Shown here piece by piece: positions 1-8,904 of a DNA stretch of 64,000 bases. The notes under the pieces are model-generated. The model saw nothing but the letters and a program-made list of their open reading frames with translations, was not told the DNA's origin and searched no databases. Positions within the stretch are counted from its first letter, which is position 1; every line of letters starts with the position of its first letter. Source of the stretch: Rubrivivax sp. SCN 71-131 (GTDB taxonomy: Bacteria > Pseudomonadota > Gammaproteobacteria > Burkholderiales > Burkholderiaceae_C); assembly GCA_001724995.1 (NCBI GenBank), contig MEFD01000016.1, forward strand, positions 62,001 through 126,000, written 5' to 3'. The translations under genes and the position numbers were made by a program.

Positions 1-111
1 CGCATCGCCGCGGTGCCGACGCCGACGATCGAGGCCGTGCACGCGGCGACGGCGCTGCTGGCGGGAACGCTCCAAAGGCAGCAGGGGCGGCTGCGCGTCG
101 AGCCGGTCTGA
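1..111 (+). CDS. C-terminal end of a ketopantoate-reductase-like protein (partial)
   Basis: Frame 1 is open from the left edge to a TGA at 109-111 and encodes 36 residues. The peptide holds VPTPTIEAVHAATALLA, which resembles the last helix of 2-dehydropantoate 2-reductase (PanE/ApbA family), where a VPTPxxxAxxAxxxLL segment is common. Only the tail is present, so the catalytic lysine and NADP-binding domain cannot be checked. The gene runs convergently into the sensor kinase gene that follows. The family assignment is a pattern-based guess from a short fragment; other proteins with the 6-phosphogluconate-dehydrogenase-like C-domain are possible. Confidence 0.4.
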   Translation, partial: RIAAVPTPTIEAVHAATALLAGTLQRQQGRLRVEPV

Positions 112-162
112 GCGTATCCGGGCCCGAACCATTCCCGATCGATCCTCCGTGGGGCCGGGTCT

Positions 163-2421
163 TCAGTCCGCTTCGGGCGCTTCGTCGTCGCCGCGCGGCA
201 GGGGTACGCGCAGCGTGCAGCGGATGCCGCCCGCGGCGGGAGCCGACCATTGCACCTCGCCGCCCAGGGTGCGTGCGCGCTTGCGGATGCCCGAAAGCCC
301 CAGGCCATGCGACCAGGCCTGCGGGTCGCCGCCGCGGCCGTCGTCGCTCACCGTGAGCCGCAGCGCGTCGTGCTCGACCCGCAGTTCGACGAGGACGCGC
401 GAGGCCTGCGCGTGCGCGATGGCGTTGCTCGCCAGCTCGCGCAGGATGCGCGTCAGTGCCGACCAGGTGACGACGCCGAGCACCGGGTCGGCGCCGGGCT
501 CGAGCTGCCAGTCCAGGCGGATGCCGGCCGTGGAAAGGCGCTGGCCGAGGTCGGCCTTCCATTCGGCGGCCGCGTCCGACAGCGTCTGGCTGCCGGCGGC
601 CAGACCGCGGGTGAGCGTCTTCAGGTCCTGCAGCGTGTGGCGGATGTAGTCCTCGATCTCGGGGTCGCCGGCCTTGTACATCAGCGTCAGCAGCCGTGCG
701 CCGATGTCGTCGTGCAGGTCCTGGGCGATGCGCTGGCGCTCCTCGCGGCGGCCCTGCTCGAGCGCGCGGTCGTGCGCCAGCGTGCGGCAGACCTGCTCCA
801 CCACGCGCGCGGCGAGCTGTGCGTCCTCGGGCATGAAGATGCGCTGGCCGTGGCTGGCAAAGCGCAGCACCAGCACCTCCTGCAGCGCCAGCGTCGTGCC
901 CGTGCCGGGTACCGGCACACACAGCGCACGCCCCGAACCGAGCACGCGCGCCTGCTCGATGCGCCGCGGCAACTGCACCAGCTCGCGCGGCGCGAACAGC
1001 GCCTGCAGCAGCCGCCGCAGCAGCAGCGCGGTGCGCTCGGGGCGCTCACTGGCCTGGCGCACCGTGCTGTAGATGAGCTCGAAGGTGCGCTCGGCGCTCA
1101 GCACGCTGGCGCCGGCGAACATGCGCGCGAGGATCCAGCGCCGCGCGCCGATGTAGAGCAGCGAGGCCGTCGCCGCGGCCAGCAGCAGCGCGCCCATCGC
1201 GCCGAGCGCGAACACCGCCACGAAAAGCAGCGTGAGCGTGCCGGTGACGGTGCCGATGCCGGCCAGCAGCGCGAACTCGCGCAGCACGCGCCGCGGCCGC
1301 GACATCAGGGTGAGCAGCAGCAGCAGCAGCGTGAAGAAGAGGTACCACACCTCGGCGCTGGTGGCGGCGACGAAAGGCGCGATGCCGCTGGCATGGCGCG
1401 TGGCGAAGACTCCCAGCGTGACGAGGACGAGCAGGGCGAGCACCAGCCAGGCCACCCGGGCGACGAGCGCCAGCGCGGGGTCGGCACGCCGGCGCAGCAC
1501 CCAGGCGAGCACGACCACCTCGACCAGGCCGAAGCCGATCAGCGTGCCCTGCGTCAGCAGCCACAAGGCGGGTGCGCCGGGGGCACGCGCGACCCAGGCC
1601 CAGGCCAGCACGATGGCCGCGGCCGCGGCCAGCAGCAGCGGCGTGCGCCGCATCGGCCGCGGGCGCAGCACGTAGATGCAGGCCGCCGCCATGGCCGTCA
1701 AGACGTCCAGCGCCATGCGTCCCTGCGGGTCTAGCGCCACCAGGGCCGGCGGCAGGCCCAGGCCGCGCCAGGGCCCGCAGCCGATGAGCAGCAGGTTCAG
1801 CGCCTGGCAGCCCGTCATCAGGGCGAACAGCGCGTTGCCTGCGTCGGGACGCCGCAACAGCACCGAGATGCCGATCAGGTAGAGCGCCAGCGCCAGCACC
1901 GCGGCGAGCCAGAAGAGCAGCGGGACATGCGCGTAGCCCAGCGCCGACATGGCCAGATCGAGGCGGCTGCCGTCCGTGAAGCGCAGCGTGATGCGATCCT
2001 GCGCCAGGTGCTCGGCCAGCGCCTGCTGCTGACGCTGCCAGTGGCTGCGCTGCGTGCCGTCGACCAGCCAGCGCGCGGTGCGGCGCAGCAGCCACTCGTC
2101 GGCGACGAGCGCGGGCCGGCCGGGGGACTCGATGTGCGAGAGCGTACGGCCGCTCATCGCCGCCAGGTCGGCGCGCGGGCTGGCCAGCAGCGTGGGCTGG
2201 CCCAGCGCCGTGAGCTGCCAGGTCGAGGGCAGGTGCGGGTGGGTCGCCAGCATCTGCATCAACGTGAAGACGACGGCGATGGCCGCCAGCGTGGACAGCA
2301 CGAGCAGCCGCAGCCGCCAGCCGATCCAGCGCCGCGGCGCGTGCAGCGCCAGCGAGCGCTCGATCGCCGCGAAATCCAGCCCGTCTTCCGTCGCGCCGGC
2401 GGGGCCGGATGGGGCGGGCAC
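163..2421 (-). CDS. Membrane-bound sensor histidine kinase, NarL/HisKA_3 type
   Basis: A 752-residue protein. A first membrane segment near residues 38-60 is followed by an extracytoplasmic loop of about 110 residues, then a large block of hydrophobic helices from about 165 to 430. A cytoplasmic region then leads to a dimerisation helix with the phospho-acceptor motif RIAQDLHDDIGARLL (His about residue 570) and a HATPase domain with DDGRGG and GLGLSGIRKRA near the C-terminus. The HisKA_3 type of histidine box pairs with LuxR/NarL regulators, and exactly such a regulator is encoded 88 bp upstream on the same strand. The signal sensed is unknown; the seven-or-more-helix sensor region resembles 7TM-type receptors only in general shape. 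Confidence 0.85.
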   Translation of the reverse strand: MPAPSGPAGATEDGLDFAAIERSLALHAPRRWIGWRLRLLVLSTLAAIAVVFTLMQMLATHPHLPSTWQLTALGQPTLLASPRADLAAMSGRTLSHIESPGRPALVADEWLLRRTARWLVDGTQRSHWQRQQQALAEHLAQDRITLRFTDGSRLDLAMSALGYAHVPLLFWLAAVLALALYLIGISVLLRRPDAGNALFALMTGCQALNLLLIGCGPWRGLGLPPALVALDPQGRMALDVLTAMAAACIYVLRPRPMRRTPLLLAAAAAIVLAWAWVARAPGAPALWLLTQGTLIGFGLVEVVVLAWVLRRRADPALALVARVAWLVLALLVLVTLGVFATRHASGIAPFVAATSAEVWYLFFTLLLLLLTLMSRPRRVLREFALLAGIGTVTGTLTLLFVAVFALGAMGALLLAAATASLLYIGARRWILARMFAGASVLSAERTFELIYSTVRQASERPERTALLLRRLLQALFAPRELVQLPRRIEQARVLGSGRALCVPVPGTGTTLALQEVLVLRFASHGQRIFMPEDAQLAARVVEQVCRTLAHDRALEQGRREERQRIAQDLHDDIGARLLTLMYKAGDPEIEDYIRHTLQDLKTLTRGLAAGSQTLSDAAAEWKADLGQRLSTAGIRLDWQLEPGADPVLGVVTWSALTRILRELASNAIAHAQASRVLVELRVEHDALRLTVSDDGRGGDPQAWSHGLGLSGIRKRARTLGGEVQWSAPAAGGIRCTLRVPLPRGDDEAPEAD

Positions 2422-2509
2422 GCGCGGTCCCGGCTTCAGCCGCCGGCCGAGGTGCCGCTCGAACGTGCGCCCGGACGTCCCCGCGCAGGCCCGGAACCGC
2501 GCGCGCGCG

Positions 2510-3241
2510 TCACACCAGGCCCTGCTTGCTCGCCAGCACGGCGGCCTCGGCGCGGCTGGAGACGTCGAGCTTACGGTAGATCGCCTTGATGTGGTCGTTG
2601 ACGGTACTCCACTTGATGCCCATGAGGCTGGCGATCTCCTTGATCGTGAAGCCCTTGCTCAGGTAGGTCAGCACCTCGGTCTCGCGCGGCGTCAGCGGCT
2701 CGTGCGGGGGCGGCTTGCCGATCGCCAGCGGCGCCGTCGCCGGCCCGGGCGCGGCCTGCAGCCCCGGTGGCGGCGCCGGCTCGGCGCCGGGCGTGCCGCG
2801 AAAGTGGTTCAGCAGACGGCGCGCGATCGCCGGTGACAGCGGCGGTTGCCCGCGCACGATCTTCTGCAGTTCCTCGACCAGCACCTCGAAGCGATCCTCC
2901 TTCAGCAGGTAGCCGTCGGCGCCGCGCTGCAGCGCGGGGAAGAGGTGGTCGTCGTCCGAGTAGAGCGTGGTGACGATCTTCGTGGCCGGGTAGCTCGCCA
3001 GCTCGCCGAGCAGGTCCAGGCCGTTGCCGTCGGGCAGTTCGAGGTCGACGAGGATGAGCCGGAAGGGGTCCGTGCCGTGCATGCCGGTGGGCCCGCCGGC
3101 CAGCGCGAGCTGGCGGCGCGCGCCCTCCAGGTCGCCCGCCTCCACGATCTGCTGCGCGTCGCTGAAGCTCTCGCGCACGACCCGGCAGAGGAAGCTGCGG
3201 GCCACGGGGTTGTCTTCCAGGATCAGCACCTTGACCGGCAT
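2510..3241 (-). CDS. Response regulator, LuxR/NarL family
   Basis: A 243-residue two-domain regulator. The receiver domain (about 1-130) has acidic residues E9/D10, the phospho-acceptor in ILVDLELPDGNG (D66), and a lysine in YLLKEDRF. A proline- and alanine-rich linker (about 150-175) leads to a LuxR helix-turn-helix, with LTPRETEVLTYLSKGFTIKEIA and STVNDHIKAIYRKL as recognition features. It lies directly upstream of the HisKA_3 sensor kinase and is its likely partner. Its targets cannot be told from the sequence. The promoter would sit in the roughly 80-bp divergent space before surE. Confidence 0.88.
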   Translation of the reverse strand: MPVKVLILEDNPVARSFLCRVVRESFSDAQQIVEAGDLEGARRQLALAGGPTGMHGTDPFRLILVDLELPDGNGLDLLGELASYPATKIVTTLYSDDDHLFPALQRGADGYLLKEDRFEVLVEELQKIVRGQPPLSPAIARRLLNHFRGTPGAEPAPPPGLQAAPGPATAPLAIGKPPPHEPLTPRETEVLTYLSKGFTIKEIASLMGIKWSTVNDHIKAIYRKLDVSSRAEAAVLASKQGLV

Positions 3242-3306
3242 GCGAGCCTTTCCCGGGGGCGGGCTGGGTGGCGATCGGGGATGCTAACCCGAGCCGGGCC
3301 GGCTCC

Positions 3307-3312
3307 TACAAT
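3307..3312 (+). promoter_or_regulatory. Candidate -10 box (TACAAT) immediately upstream of surE
   Basis: TACAAT ends 8 nt before the surE ATG. A start point 6-8 nt after a -10 box would place transcription at or within a base or two of the ATG, so surE may be leaderless; no Shine-Dalgarno is visible in between. No clear -35 was found. Confidence 0.4.
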
Positions 3313-3320
3313 CGGCCGCC

Positions 3321-4091
3321 ATGCGCATCCTTATCGCCAATGATGACGGCTATCTCGCGCCGGGCATCGCGGCGCTCGCGCGCGCCTGCGAGGGCCTGGG
3401 CGAGATCGACATCGTCGCGCCCGAGCAGAACGCCAGCGGCACCAGCAACGCGCTGTCGCTGGTGCGGCCGCTGTCGGTGTTCGAGGCGCGCGTGGGCAGC
3501 GGCCATGCGGTGAAGGTGGTCAACGGCACGCCCTCGGACTGCGTGCACGTGGCGCTCACCGGCGTGCTCCCCGAGCGGCCGGACATCGTGGTGAGCGGCA
3601 TCAACAACGGCGCCAACATGGGCGACGACACGCACTACTCGGGCACCGTCGCCGCGGCGATGGAGGGCTTCCTGTTCGGCATTCCGGCGCTGGCCTTCTC
3701 GCAGGTCGACAAGGGCTGGGGTGAACTCGAGGCCGCGGCGGCAACCGTGCGCGCGATCCTGCAGCAGGTGCTGGCCGACGGCCCGCCGACAGTGCCCTTT
3801 CTGCTCAACGTGAACATTCCGAACCGCGCCGATGCGCTGACGCGCGAGCGCCGGGTGACGCGCCTGGGTCGCCGCCACCCGAGCGCACCGGTGGTGCGCC
3901 AGACCAACCCGCGTGGCGACGTCATCTACTGGATCGGCCCGGCCGGGGACGCGCGCGACGCCGGCGAGGGCACCGATTTCCACGCCATCGCGCAGGGTGA
4001 GGTGTCGATCACGCCGCTGCAGGTGGACCTGACCGACCACGCGGCGCGTCCGGCGTGGGCGGCGCGGCTGTCGCGAGCAGCGGCGCCGTGA
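3321..4091 (+). CDS. surE: 5'/3'-nucleotidase SurE
   Basis: A 256-residue protein beginning [16 protein letters not shown], with the SurE metal-binding NDDG signature at residues 8-11. It also has [25 protein letters not shown], the conserved Asn/active-site segment. SurE is a cytoplasmic, divalent-metal-dependent phosphatase acting on nucleoside monophosphates. The length is that of the family. The next gene, pcm, overlaps its stop codon by 4 nt if the GTG start is used, giving the classical surE-pcm-nlpD order. The ATG is preceded by a -10-like TACAAT rather than a ribosome-binding site. Confidence 0.96.
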   Translation: MRILIANDDGYLAPGIAALARACEGLGEIDIVAPEQNASGTSNALSLVRPLSVFEARVGSGHAVKVVNGTPSDCVHVALTGVLPERPDIVVSGINNGANMGDDTHYSGTVAAAMEGFLFGIPALAFSQVDKGWGELEAAAATVRAILQQVLADGPPTVPFLLNVNIPNRADALTRERRVTRLGRRHPSAPVVRQTNPRGDVIYWIGPAGDARDAGEGTDFHAIAQGEVSITPLQVDLTDHAARPAWAARLSRAAAP

Positions 4092-4930
4092 GCCGGCCTC
4101 CACGCGGGGCCCGTTTCCCGGCGGGCCTGGAGCACCTGGGCGGCAGCGCGCCCATGCCCGCGGCGCCGCGCGCGCGCAGCGGCGCGCAGCCGCCCGAGCC
4201 CCTGCGGCCGCAGCGCCCGCTGGCGCAGGCCGCGCGCGATGCCGCGCGGCAGGTGCCCGTGGCGGGCCTCGGGCTGGACTCGGCAGCGGTGCGCCTGCGC
4301 ATGGTGCAGCGACTGCGCGGCGACGGCATCGCCTGCGAGCCGGTGCTGCAGGCGCTGGCGCGCGTGGAGCGCCATCGCTTCGTCGACACCGCGCTCGCCA
4401 CCCAGGCCTACGAGGACACGAGCCTGCCGATCGGCCATGGCCAGACGATCAGCAAGCCTTCCGTCGTGGCGCGCATGCTCGCGCTGCTGCACGACTCCGA
4501 GTGCGCGCGCGCGCAGGGAACGCTCGGGCGGGTGCTCGAGATCGGCAGCGGCTGCGGCTACCAGGCGGCGCTGCTGTCCCTGCTCTCGCGCAGCGTGCTC
4601 TCCATCGAGCGCCTGCGCCCGTTGCACGAGAAGGCGCGCCAGCACCTGCATGGCTGGCGGCAGGGCGATGTGCGGCTGATCCACGGCGACGGGCGCCTGG
4701 GCCACGCGCCCTGGGCGCCTTACGACCACATCGTCGCCGCCGCCGGGGGGGAGGCGATTCCCGAGGCCTGGCTGGAGCAGCTCGCCGTGGGCGGGCGCCT
4801 GGTGGCGCCGATGCAGGACGGGCGCGGCGGCGGGCAGGTGCTGGTGGTCGTCGATCGCACCGCTTCGGGCCTGCGCGAGCAGCGGCTCGGGGCGGTTCAC
4901 TTCGTCCCTCTAAAATCCGGCCGCGAGTGA
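4088..4930 (+). CDS. pcm: Protein-L-isoaspartate O-methyltransferase
   Basis: Repair enzyme that methylates isoaspartyl residues in damaged proteins using S-adenosylmethionine. The core starts near residue 57 and contains [10 protein letters not shown], the SAM-binding motif [15 protein letters not shown], and the late [14 protein letters not shown] motif. I chose the GTG at 4088, which overlaps the surE stop (GTGA), giving 280 residues; the ORF track starts at 4055, inside surE. Even so there is an N-terminal extension of about 60 low-complexity, Arg/Ala/Pro-rich residues beyond the usual 210-220. Extended forms of Pcm are seen in betaproteobacteria, so this is not necessarily a wrong start. 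Confidence 0.92.
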   Translation: MSRPPRGARFPAGLEHLGGSAPMPAAPRARSGAQPPEPLRPQRPLAQAARDAARQVPVAGLGLDSAAVRLRMVQRLRGDGIACEPVLQALARVERHRFVDTALATQAYEDTSLPIGHGQTISKPSVVARMLALLHDSECARAQGTLGRVLEIGSGCGYQAALLSLLSRSVLSIERLRPLHEKARQHLHGWRQGDVRLIHGDGRLGHAPWAPYDHIVAAAGGEAIPEAWLEQLAVGGRLVAPMQDGRGGGQVLVVVDRTASGLREQRLGAVHFVPLKSGRE

Positions 4931-5042
4931 CGGCTTGCGGGATGCCCGCCAGCGCAGCTGGAGGGCCGTCGTGCGCCGCGCTTGCGCAGGTCGAGCCGGC
5001 ACGCCCCGGTCCGGGGCTGCTGACGACGGACGGGCGACAGGG

Positions 5043-6023
5043 ATGGACGAAACGATGAGGCCCAGCAGAAGCGGACGCGCGATCAAGGTGCCGGGCCTGT
5101 GCCTGCTGGTCATGGCCGCCCTGCTGACGGCGTGCGCGGGCAGTCCCAACCACGCCCCCGTCGAAGAGCGCAAGCCCCCGCCACGCGGTGCCGCGTCGCG
5201 GCCTGCGGGAGGCGACAGCGGTGCCGCGGTGCTGCGCCCGGCGGAGCCGGGCAAGGCCCAACCCGGGGCCGACAACGCCGACAAGCCGGGCTACTACACC
5301 GTCAAGCCGGGCGACACGCTGATCCGCATCGCGCTCGACAACGGCCAGAACTGGCGCGACGTGCAGCGCTGGAGCAACCTGGAGAACCCGCACGTGATCG
5401 AGGTCGGCCAGGTGCTGCGCGTCGCGCCTCCGGTCGCGGAGCCCGTGGTGGTGGCCGGCGGGGCCGCGGTGGTGAAGCCGGTGCCGGCCTCGGGTCGCGT
5501 GGAGTCGCGTCCGCTGGATGCGCCGCGCGAAGCCACGGCCGCGTCGGCGCCGGCCTCGTCGCCCGCCACCGCGACCAGTACGACCGGTGCGCCCGCCGCC
5601 GCCGCGGCCTCGGCCCCCCCGGCGGCGGCGAAGGCGCAGGCGCGCGAGGGCGATGAGGCGGTGGCGTGGATGTGGCCCGCGTCGGGTCCGGTCGTTGCTC
5701 CCTTCGACGAGGGCCGCAACAAGGGCCTGGCCGTCGGCGGCAAGGCGGGAGATCCGGTGCTGGCCGCCGCCGACGGGCGCGTGGTCTACGCCGGCTCGGG
5801 CCTGCGTGGCTACGGCAACCTGGTGATCGTCAAGCACAACGCCACCTACCTGAGCGCCTACGCGCACAACCAGGTGCTGCTGGTCAAGGACGAGCAGGTC
5901 GTGCGCCGCGGCCAGAAGATCGCCGAGATGGGTTCGAGCGATGCCGAGCGCGTGCAGCTGCACTTCGAGATCCGGCGCCTGGGCGTGCCCGTCGACCCGC
6001 TGCGCCTGCTGCCCGCGCGCTGA
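5043..6023 (+). CDS. nlpD: NlpD-like lipoprotein with LysM and degenerate LytM (M23) domains
   Basis: From the ATG at 5043 (MDETMRPSRSG) the protein has 326 residues. It begins with a lipoprotein signal whose lipobox LLTAC precedes the lipidated Cys. A LysM domain follows (YYTVKPGDTLIRIALDNG) and then a long Ala/Pro/Thr-rich linker. The C-terminal M23 fold has GRNKGLAVGG where active enzymes carry the metal-binding His and Asp, so it is catalytically dead, as in E. coli NlpD, which activates amidases rather than cutting peptidoglycan. The late HFEIRR segment keeps part of the fold. ORF-track codons before 5043 look untranslated. In most relatives rpoS follows directly; here it does not. Confidence 0.9.
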   Translation: MDETMRPSRSGRAIKVPGLCLLVMAALLTACAGSPNHAPVEERKPPPRGAASRPAGGDSGAAVLRPAEPGKAQPGADNADKPGYYTVKPGDTLIRIALDNGQNWRDVQRWSNLENPHVIEVGQVLRVAPPVAEPVVVAGGAAVVKPVPASGRVESRPLDAPREATAASAPASSPATATSTTGAPAAAAASAPPAAAKAQAREGDEAVAWMWPASGPVVAPFDEGRNKGLAVGGKAGDPVLAAADGRVVYAGSGLRGYGNLVIVKHNATYLSAYAHNQVLLVKDEQVVRRGQKIAEMGSSDAERVQLHFEIRRLGVPVDPLRLLPAR

Positions 6024-6082
6024 GCCGCGGCACCCCGTTTAAGGGCTTCCGCTAGGCGGGCGGCCGGGATCCCCCGGCTAGC

Positions 6083-7006
6083 ATGCACCGCGCCGATCCG
6101 GTTTCGGCGCGTCGTGCGGGGGTCCATCGCTTGCAGTTGTTGCAGCTCATCGTCAGCGGCATCGCGCAGGGCTGCATCTATGGCCTGATCGCGCTGGGCA
6201 TCGTGCTCATCTACAAGGCCACCGAGACGGTGAGCTTCGCGCAGGGCGAGCTGATGATGCTCGGCGCCTTCCTCGGCCTCGTGCTGATGGGCCTGCTCGG
6301 CGGCTCGTTCTGGCTCGCCTTGCCGCTGGTGGTGCTGGCCATGGTGCTGCTGGGGATGGCCACCGAGCGCGTGGCGATCCGCCCCATCCTGGGCCAGCCG
6401 GCGTTCTCGATCGTCATGCTGACCTTCGGCCTGGGCTACGTCGCGCGCGGCGCGATCACGATGATCCCGGGCATCGGCACCGACACCAGCGCGCTGACCG
6501 TACCCTACAAGGACCAGGTGTGGATGGCCGGCGAACTGGTGCTCAACGTCGAGCAGCTCGTCGTCATCGGCGCCACGCTGCTGCTGTGCGCGGCGCTGTA
6601 CGCGCTGTTTCGCTTCAGCCGCATCGGCATCGCCATGCAGGCGGCGTCGCAGAACCAGCTCGCCGCCTACTACATGGGCATTCCGGTGCAGCGGCTCAAC
6701 GGCCTGGTCTGGGGCCTTGCCGCCGGGGTGGCGGCGATCGCCGGCCTGCTGCTGGCGCCGATCACCTTCGTGCACGCGAACATGGGTTTCATCGGCCTCA
6801 AGGCCTTCCCGGCGGCGGTCGTCGGCGGCTTCGGCAGCCTGCCCGGGGCCATCGTGGGCGGCCTCGTGATCGGCCTGGTCGAGGCGCTCGCGGGCTTCTA
6901 CCTGCCCGAGGGCATCAAGGACATCGCCGCCTACGTCGTCGTGCTGCTGATGCTGATGGTCAGGCCTGCCGGCCTCTTCGGCGACACCATGCACAAGAAG
7001 GTTTGA
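6083..7006 (+). CDS. livH: Branched-chain amino acid-type ABC transporter permease LivH
   Basis: A 307-residue inner-membrane permease with about eight hydrophobic segments. It has the LivH signatures VSGIAQGCIYGLIALGIVLIYKATE near the N-terminus and FPAAVVGGFGSLPGAIVGG near the C-terminus (the contact loop for the ATPases). It forms the heterodimeric pore with LivM. The ATG at 6083 lacks a convincing ribosome-binding site; an in-frame TTG at 6131 (encoding LQLLQLIVSG) would give a more usual N-terminus. It opens the operon livH-livM-livG-livF-acyl-CoA synthetase-livK. Substrates of this family include branched-chain amino acids but also aromatic and short-chain acids. Confidence 0.92.
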   Translation: MHRADPVSARRAGVHRLQLLQLIVSGIAQGCIYGLIALGIVLIYKATETVSFAQGELMMLGAFLGLVLMGLLGGSFWLALPLVVLAMVLLGMATERVAIRPILGQPAFSIVMLTFGLGYVARGAITMIPGIGTDTSALTVPYKDQVWMAGELVLNVEQLVVIGATLLLCAALYALFRFSRIGIAMQAASQNQLAAYYMGIPVQRLNGLVWGLAAGVAAIAGLLLAPITFVHANMGFIGLKAFPAAVVGGFGSLPGAIVGGLVIGLVEALAGFYLPEGIKDIAAYVVVLLMLMVRPAGLFGDTMHKKV

Positions 7007-7018
7007 GGCGGGCCCGCG

Positions 7019-8095
7019 ATGCGCTTTCTCTTCAGGACCAGCCATGCGCAGGACATCGCCCTGGCCCGGCACGAAGGGCATCGCTTCTGGTATTCGCTGC
7101 TCGTGCTGCTGCTCGCGGCCGCGCCCTGGCTGCTGTCGGAGTACGGTCTGGCGCAGCTGAGCTTCGTGCTCATCTACGCCATCGTCGGTCTCGGGCTGAT
7201 GCTGCTGGCGGGCTTCACCGGCCTGTTCTCGATCGGCCACGCCGCCTTCCTCGGCGTCGGCGCCTACACCGAGGCGGTGCTGGTGGCCGCGGGGCTGCCG
7301 TTTCCGCTGGCGCTGGCGAGCGCGATGCTGGTCGCCGCCGCGGTCGGTGTCGTCGTGGGCCTGCCGGCGCTGCGCGTCAAGGGCATCTACCTCGGCATCG
7401 CGACGATGGCCTTCGGCTTCATCGTCGCCGAGGTGTTCGCGCGCTGGGAGTCGATCACCGGCGGCAACGCCGGCCTGCACGTGAAGCCGCCGGCGATTGG
7501 CGCCTGGGCGATCGACGACGGCGTCTCGTTCTACTTCCTCTGCCTCGTGCTCACCATCCTGGCCACGCTGGGCGTGCTCAACCTGCTGCGCTCGCCCACC
7601 GGGCGGGCCTTCGTCGCCATCCGCGACAGCGAGATCTCGGCGCAGAGCATGGGCATCCACCTGGCGCGCTACAAGACGCTTTCCTTCGCCATCTCGGCGG
7701 CACTCGCCGGCCTGGGCGGGGCCCTGTACGCGCACATGATCAAGTTCCTGAGTCCCGACCAGTTCGACATCATCCAGTCGATCGACCTGCTGCTGATGGT
7801 CGTCATCGGCGGCCTGGGTTCGGTGCACGGTGCCTTCCTCGGCGCCATCTTCCTCATCGTGATGCCGCAGGCGATCAACGCCGCCAAGGGCTTCCTGCCC
7901 GAGGCCATCGGCATGGCGCCGGGCCTCAAGGCCGCGGTCTACGGCCTGGTGCTGATCGCCTTCGTGCTCTTCGAGCCGATGGGCCTCTACGGCCGCTGGC
8001 TGAAGATCCGCACCTGGTTCAGCGTCTTCCCCTTCTACCGCCGCGGCATGTTCAAGCGGCAGAAGAGCTTCCAGAAATCGGAGCGCGTGCGATGA
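7019..8095 (+). CDS. livM: Branched-chain amino acid-type ABC transporter permease LivM
   Basis: A 358-residue membrane protein. It carries the LivM signature IYAIVGLGLMLLAGFTGLFS early, then GIYLGIATMAFGFIVAEVF and LLMVVIGGLGSVHGAFLGA, the EAA-like loop that docks on the ATPases. A charged tail (RRGMFKRQKSF) ends the protein. It starts 12 nt after livH and its stop overlaps the livG ATG by 4 nt. It is the second half of the transmembrane channel. Longer than the shortest family members because of an N-terminal cytoplasmic stretch of about 30 residues. Confidence 0.92.
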   Translation: MRFLFRTSHAQDIALARHEGHRFWYSLLVLLLAAAPWLLSEYGLAQLSFVLIYAIVGLGLMLLAGFTGLFSIGHAAFLGVGAYTEAVLVAAGLPFPLALASAMLVAAAVGVVVGLPALRVKGIYLGIATMAFGFIVAEVFARWESITGGNAGLHVKPPAIGAWAIDDGVSFYFLCLVLTILATLGVLNLLRSPTGRAFVAIRDSEISAQSMGIHLARYKTLSFAISAALAGLGGALYAHMIKFLSPDQFDIIQSIDLLLMVVIGGLGSVHGAFLGAIFLIVMPQAINAAKGFLPEAIGMAPGLKAAVYGLVLIAFVLFEPMGLYGRWLKIRTWFSVFPFYRRGMFKRQKSFQKSERVR

Positions 8096-8904
8096 GCGCT
8101 GCCACCGACGCCCCGCTGCTGTCGGTGCACGAGATCGGCGTGCACTTCGGCGGCGTGCGCGCGGTCGACGGCGTCAGCTTCGACGTCAGGCGGGGCGAGG
8201 TCTTCACCCTCATCGGTCCCAACGGCGCGGGCAAGACGACGGTCTTCAACCTCATCAGCCGCATCTACACGCCCACGAGCGGACACATCGTCTTCGACGG
8301 CGTGGAGCTCGCGCGCTGCGCGCCGCATGAGGTCGCGCGCCTGGGGGTGGCGCGCACCTTCCAGAACATCGAGCTGTTCGAGCACGCCAGCGTGCTGCAG
8401 AACCTGCTCATCGGCCGCCACACGCACCGGCGCACCGGCTTCTGGAGCGACCTCTTCTTCACGCCGGCCGCGCGCGCGGCCGCGCTGCGGGAGCGCGAGG
8501 AGGTCGAGCAGGTGATCGACTTCCTCGACCTGCAGCACTACCGCGACAGCCTGATCGCCGGCCTGCCCTACGGCGTGCGCAAGGTGGTGGAGCTGGCGCG
8601 CGCGCTGTGCATGAAGCCCAGGCTGCTGCTGCTGGACGAACCCTCGTCGGGGCTGAACGTCGAGGAGACCGAAGGTATGGCCTGGTGGATCCACGACATC
8701 CGGCGCGAGTTCGGCATCACCGTGCTGATGGTCGAGCACGACATGGGCCTGGTCTCCAGGGTCTCCGACCGCGTGCTTGCGATGAACCAGGGCCAGGTGC
8801 TGGCGCTGGGCGATCCGGCCGCGGTGCAGGCGCACCCGGGCGTGGTCGAGGCCTATCTCGGCGCCAGCCAGGACCTCGGCAGCCTGCGGCGGGAGCGCGC
8901 ATGA
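8092..8904 (+). CDS. livG: Branched-chain amino acid-type ABC transporter ATPase LivG
   Basis: The true start is the ATG at 8092 in an ATGA overlap with livM; the 6520-8904 ORF in the track merely runs upstream through livH/livM in another frame. The 270-residue product has Walker A GPNGAGKT, a Q-loop in ARTFQNIELF, Walker B LLLLDEPSSGL, and the H-loop MVEHDMGLV. The segment after YGVRKVVELARAL stands where the LSGGQ signature normally is; LPYGVRKVVE is the usual LivG variant. It couples ATP hydrolysis to transport together with LivF, whose ATG overlaps this stop. Confidence 0.93.
   Translation: MSAATDAPLLSVHEIGVHFGGVRAVDGVSFDVRRGEVFTLIGPNGAGKTTVFNLISRIYTPTSGHIVFDGVELARCAPHEVARLGVARTFQNIELFEHASVLQNLLIGRHTHRRTGFWSDLFFTPAARAAALREREEVEQVIDFLDLQHYRDSLIAGLPYGVRKVVELARALCMKPRLLLLDEPSSGLNVEETEGMAWWIHDIRREFGITVLMVEHDMGLVSRVSDRVLAMNQGQVLALGDPAAVQAHPGVVEAYLGASQDLGSLRRERA

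Noticed and set aside
6520-8904. 794-residue ORF as one protein
   Set aside because: The first two thirds are an out-of-frame shadow of livH/livM; only the part from ATG 8092 is real (LivG).
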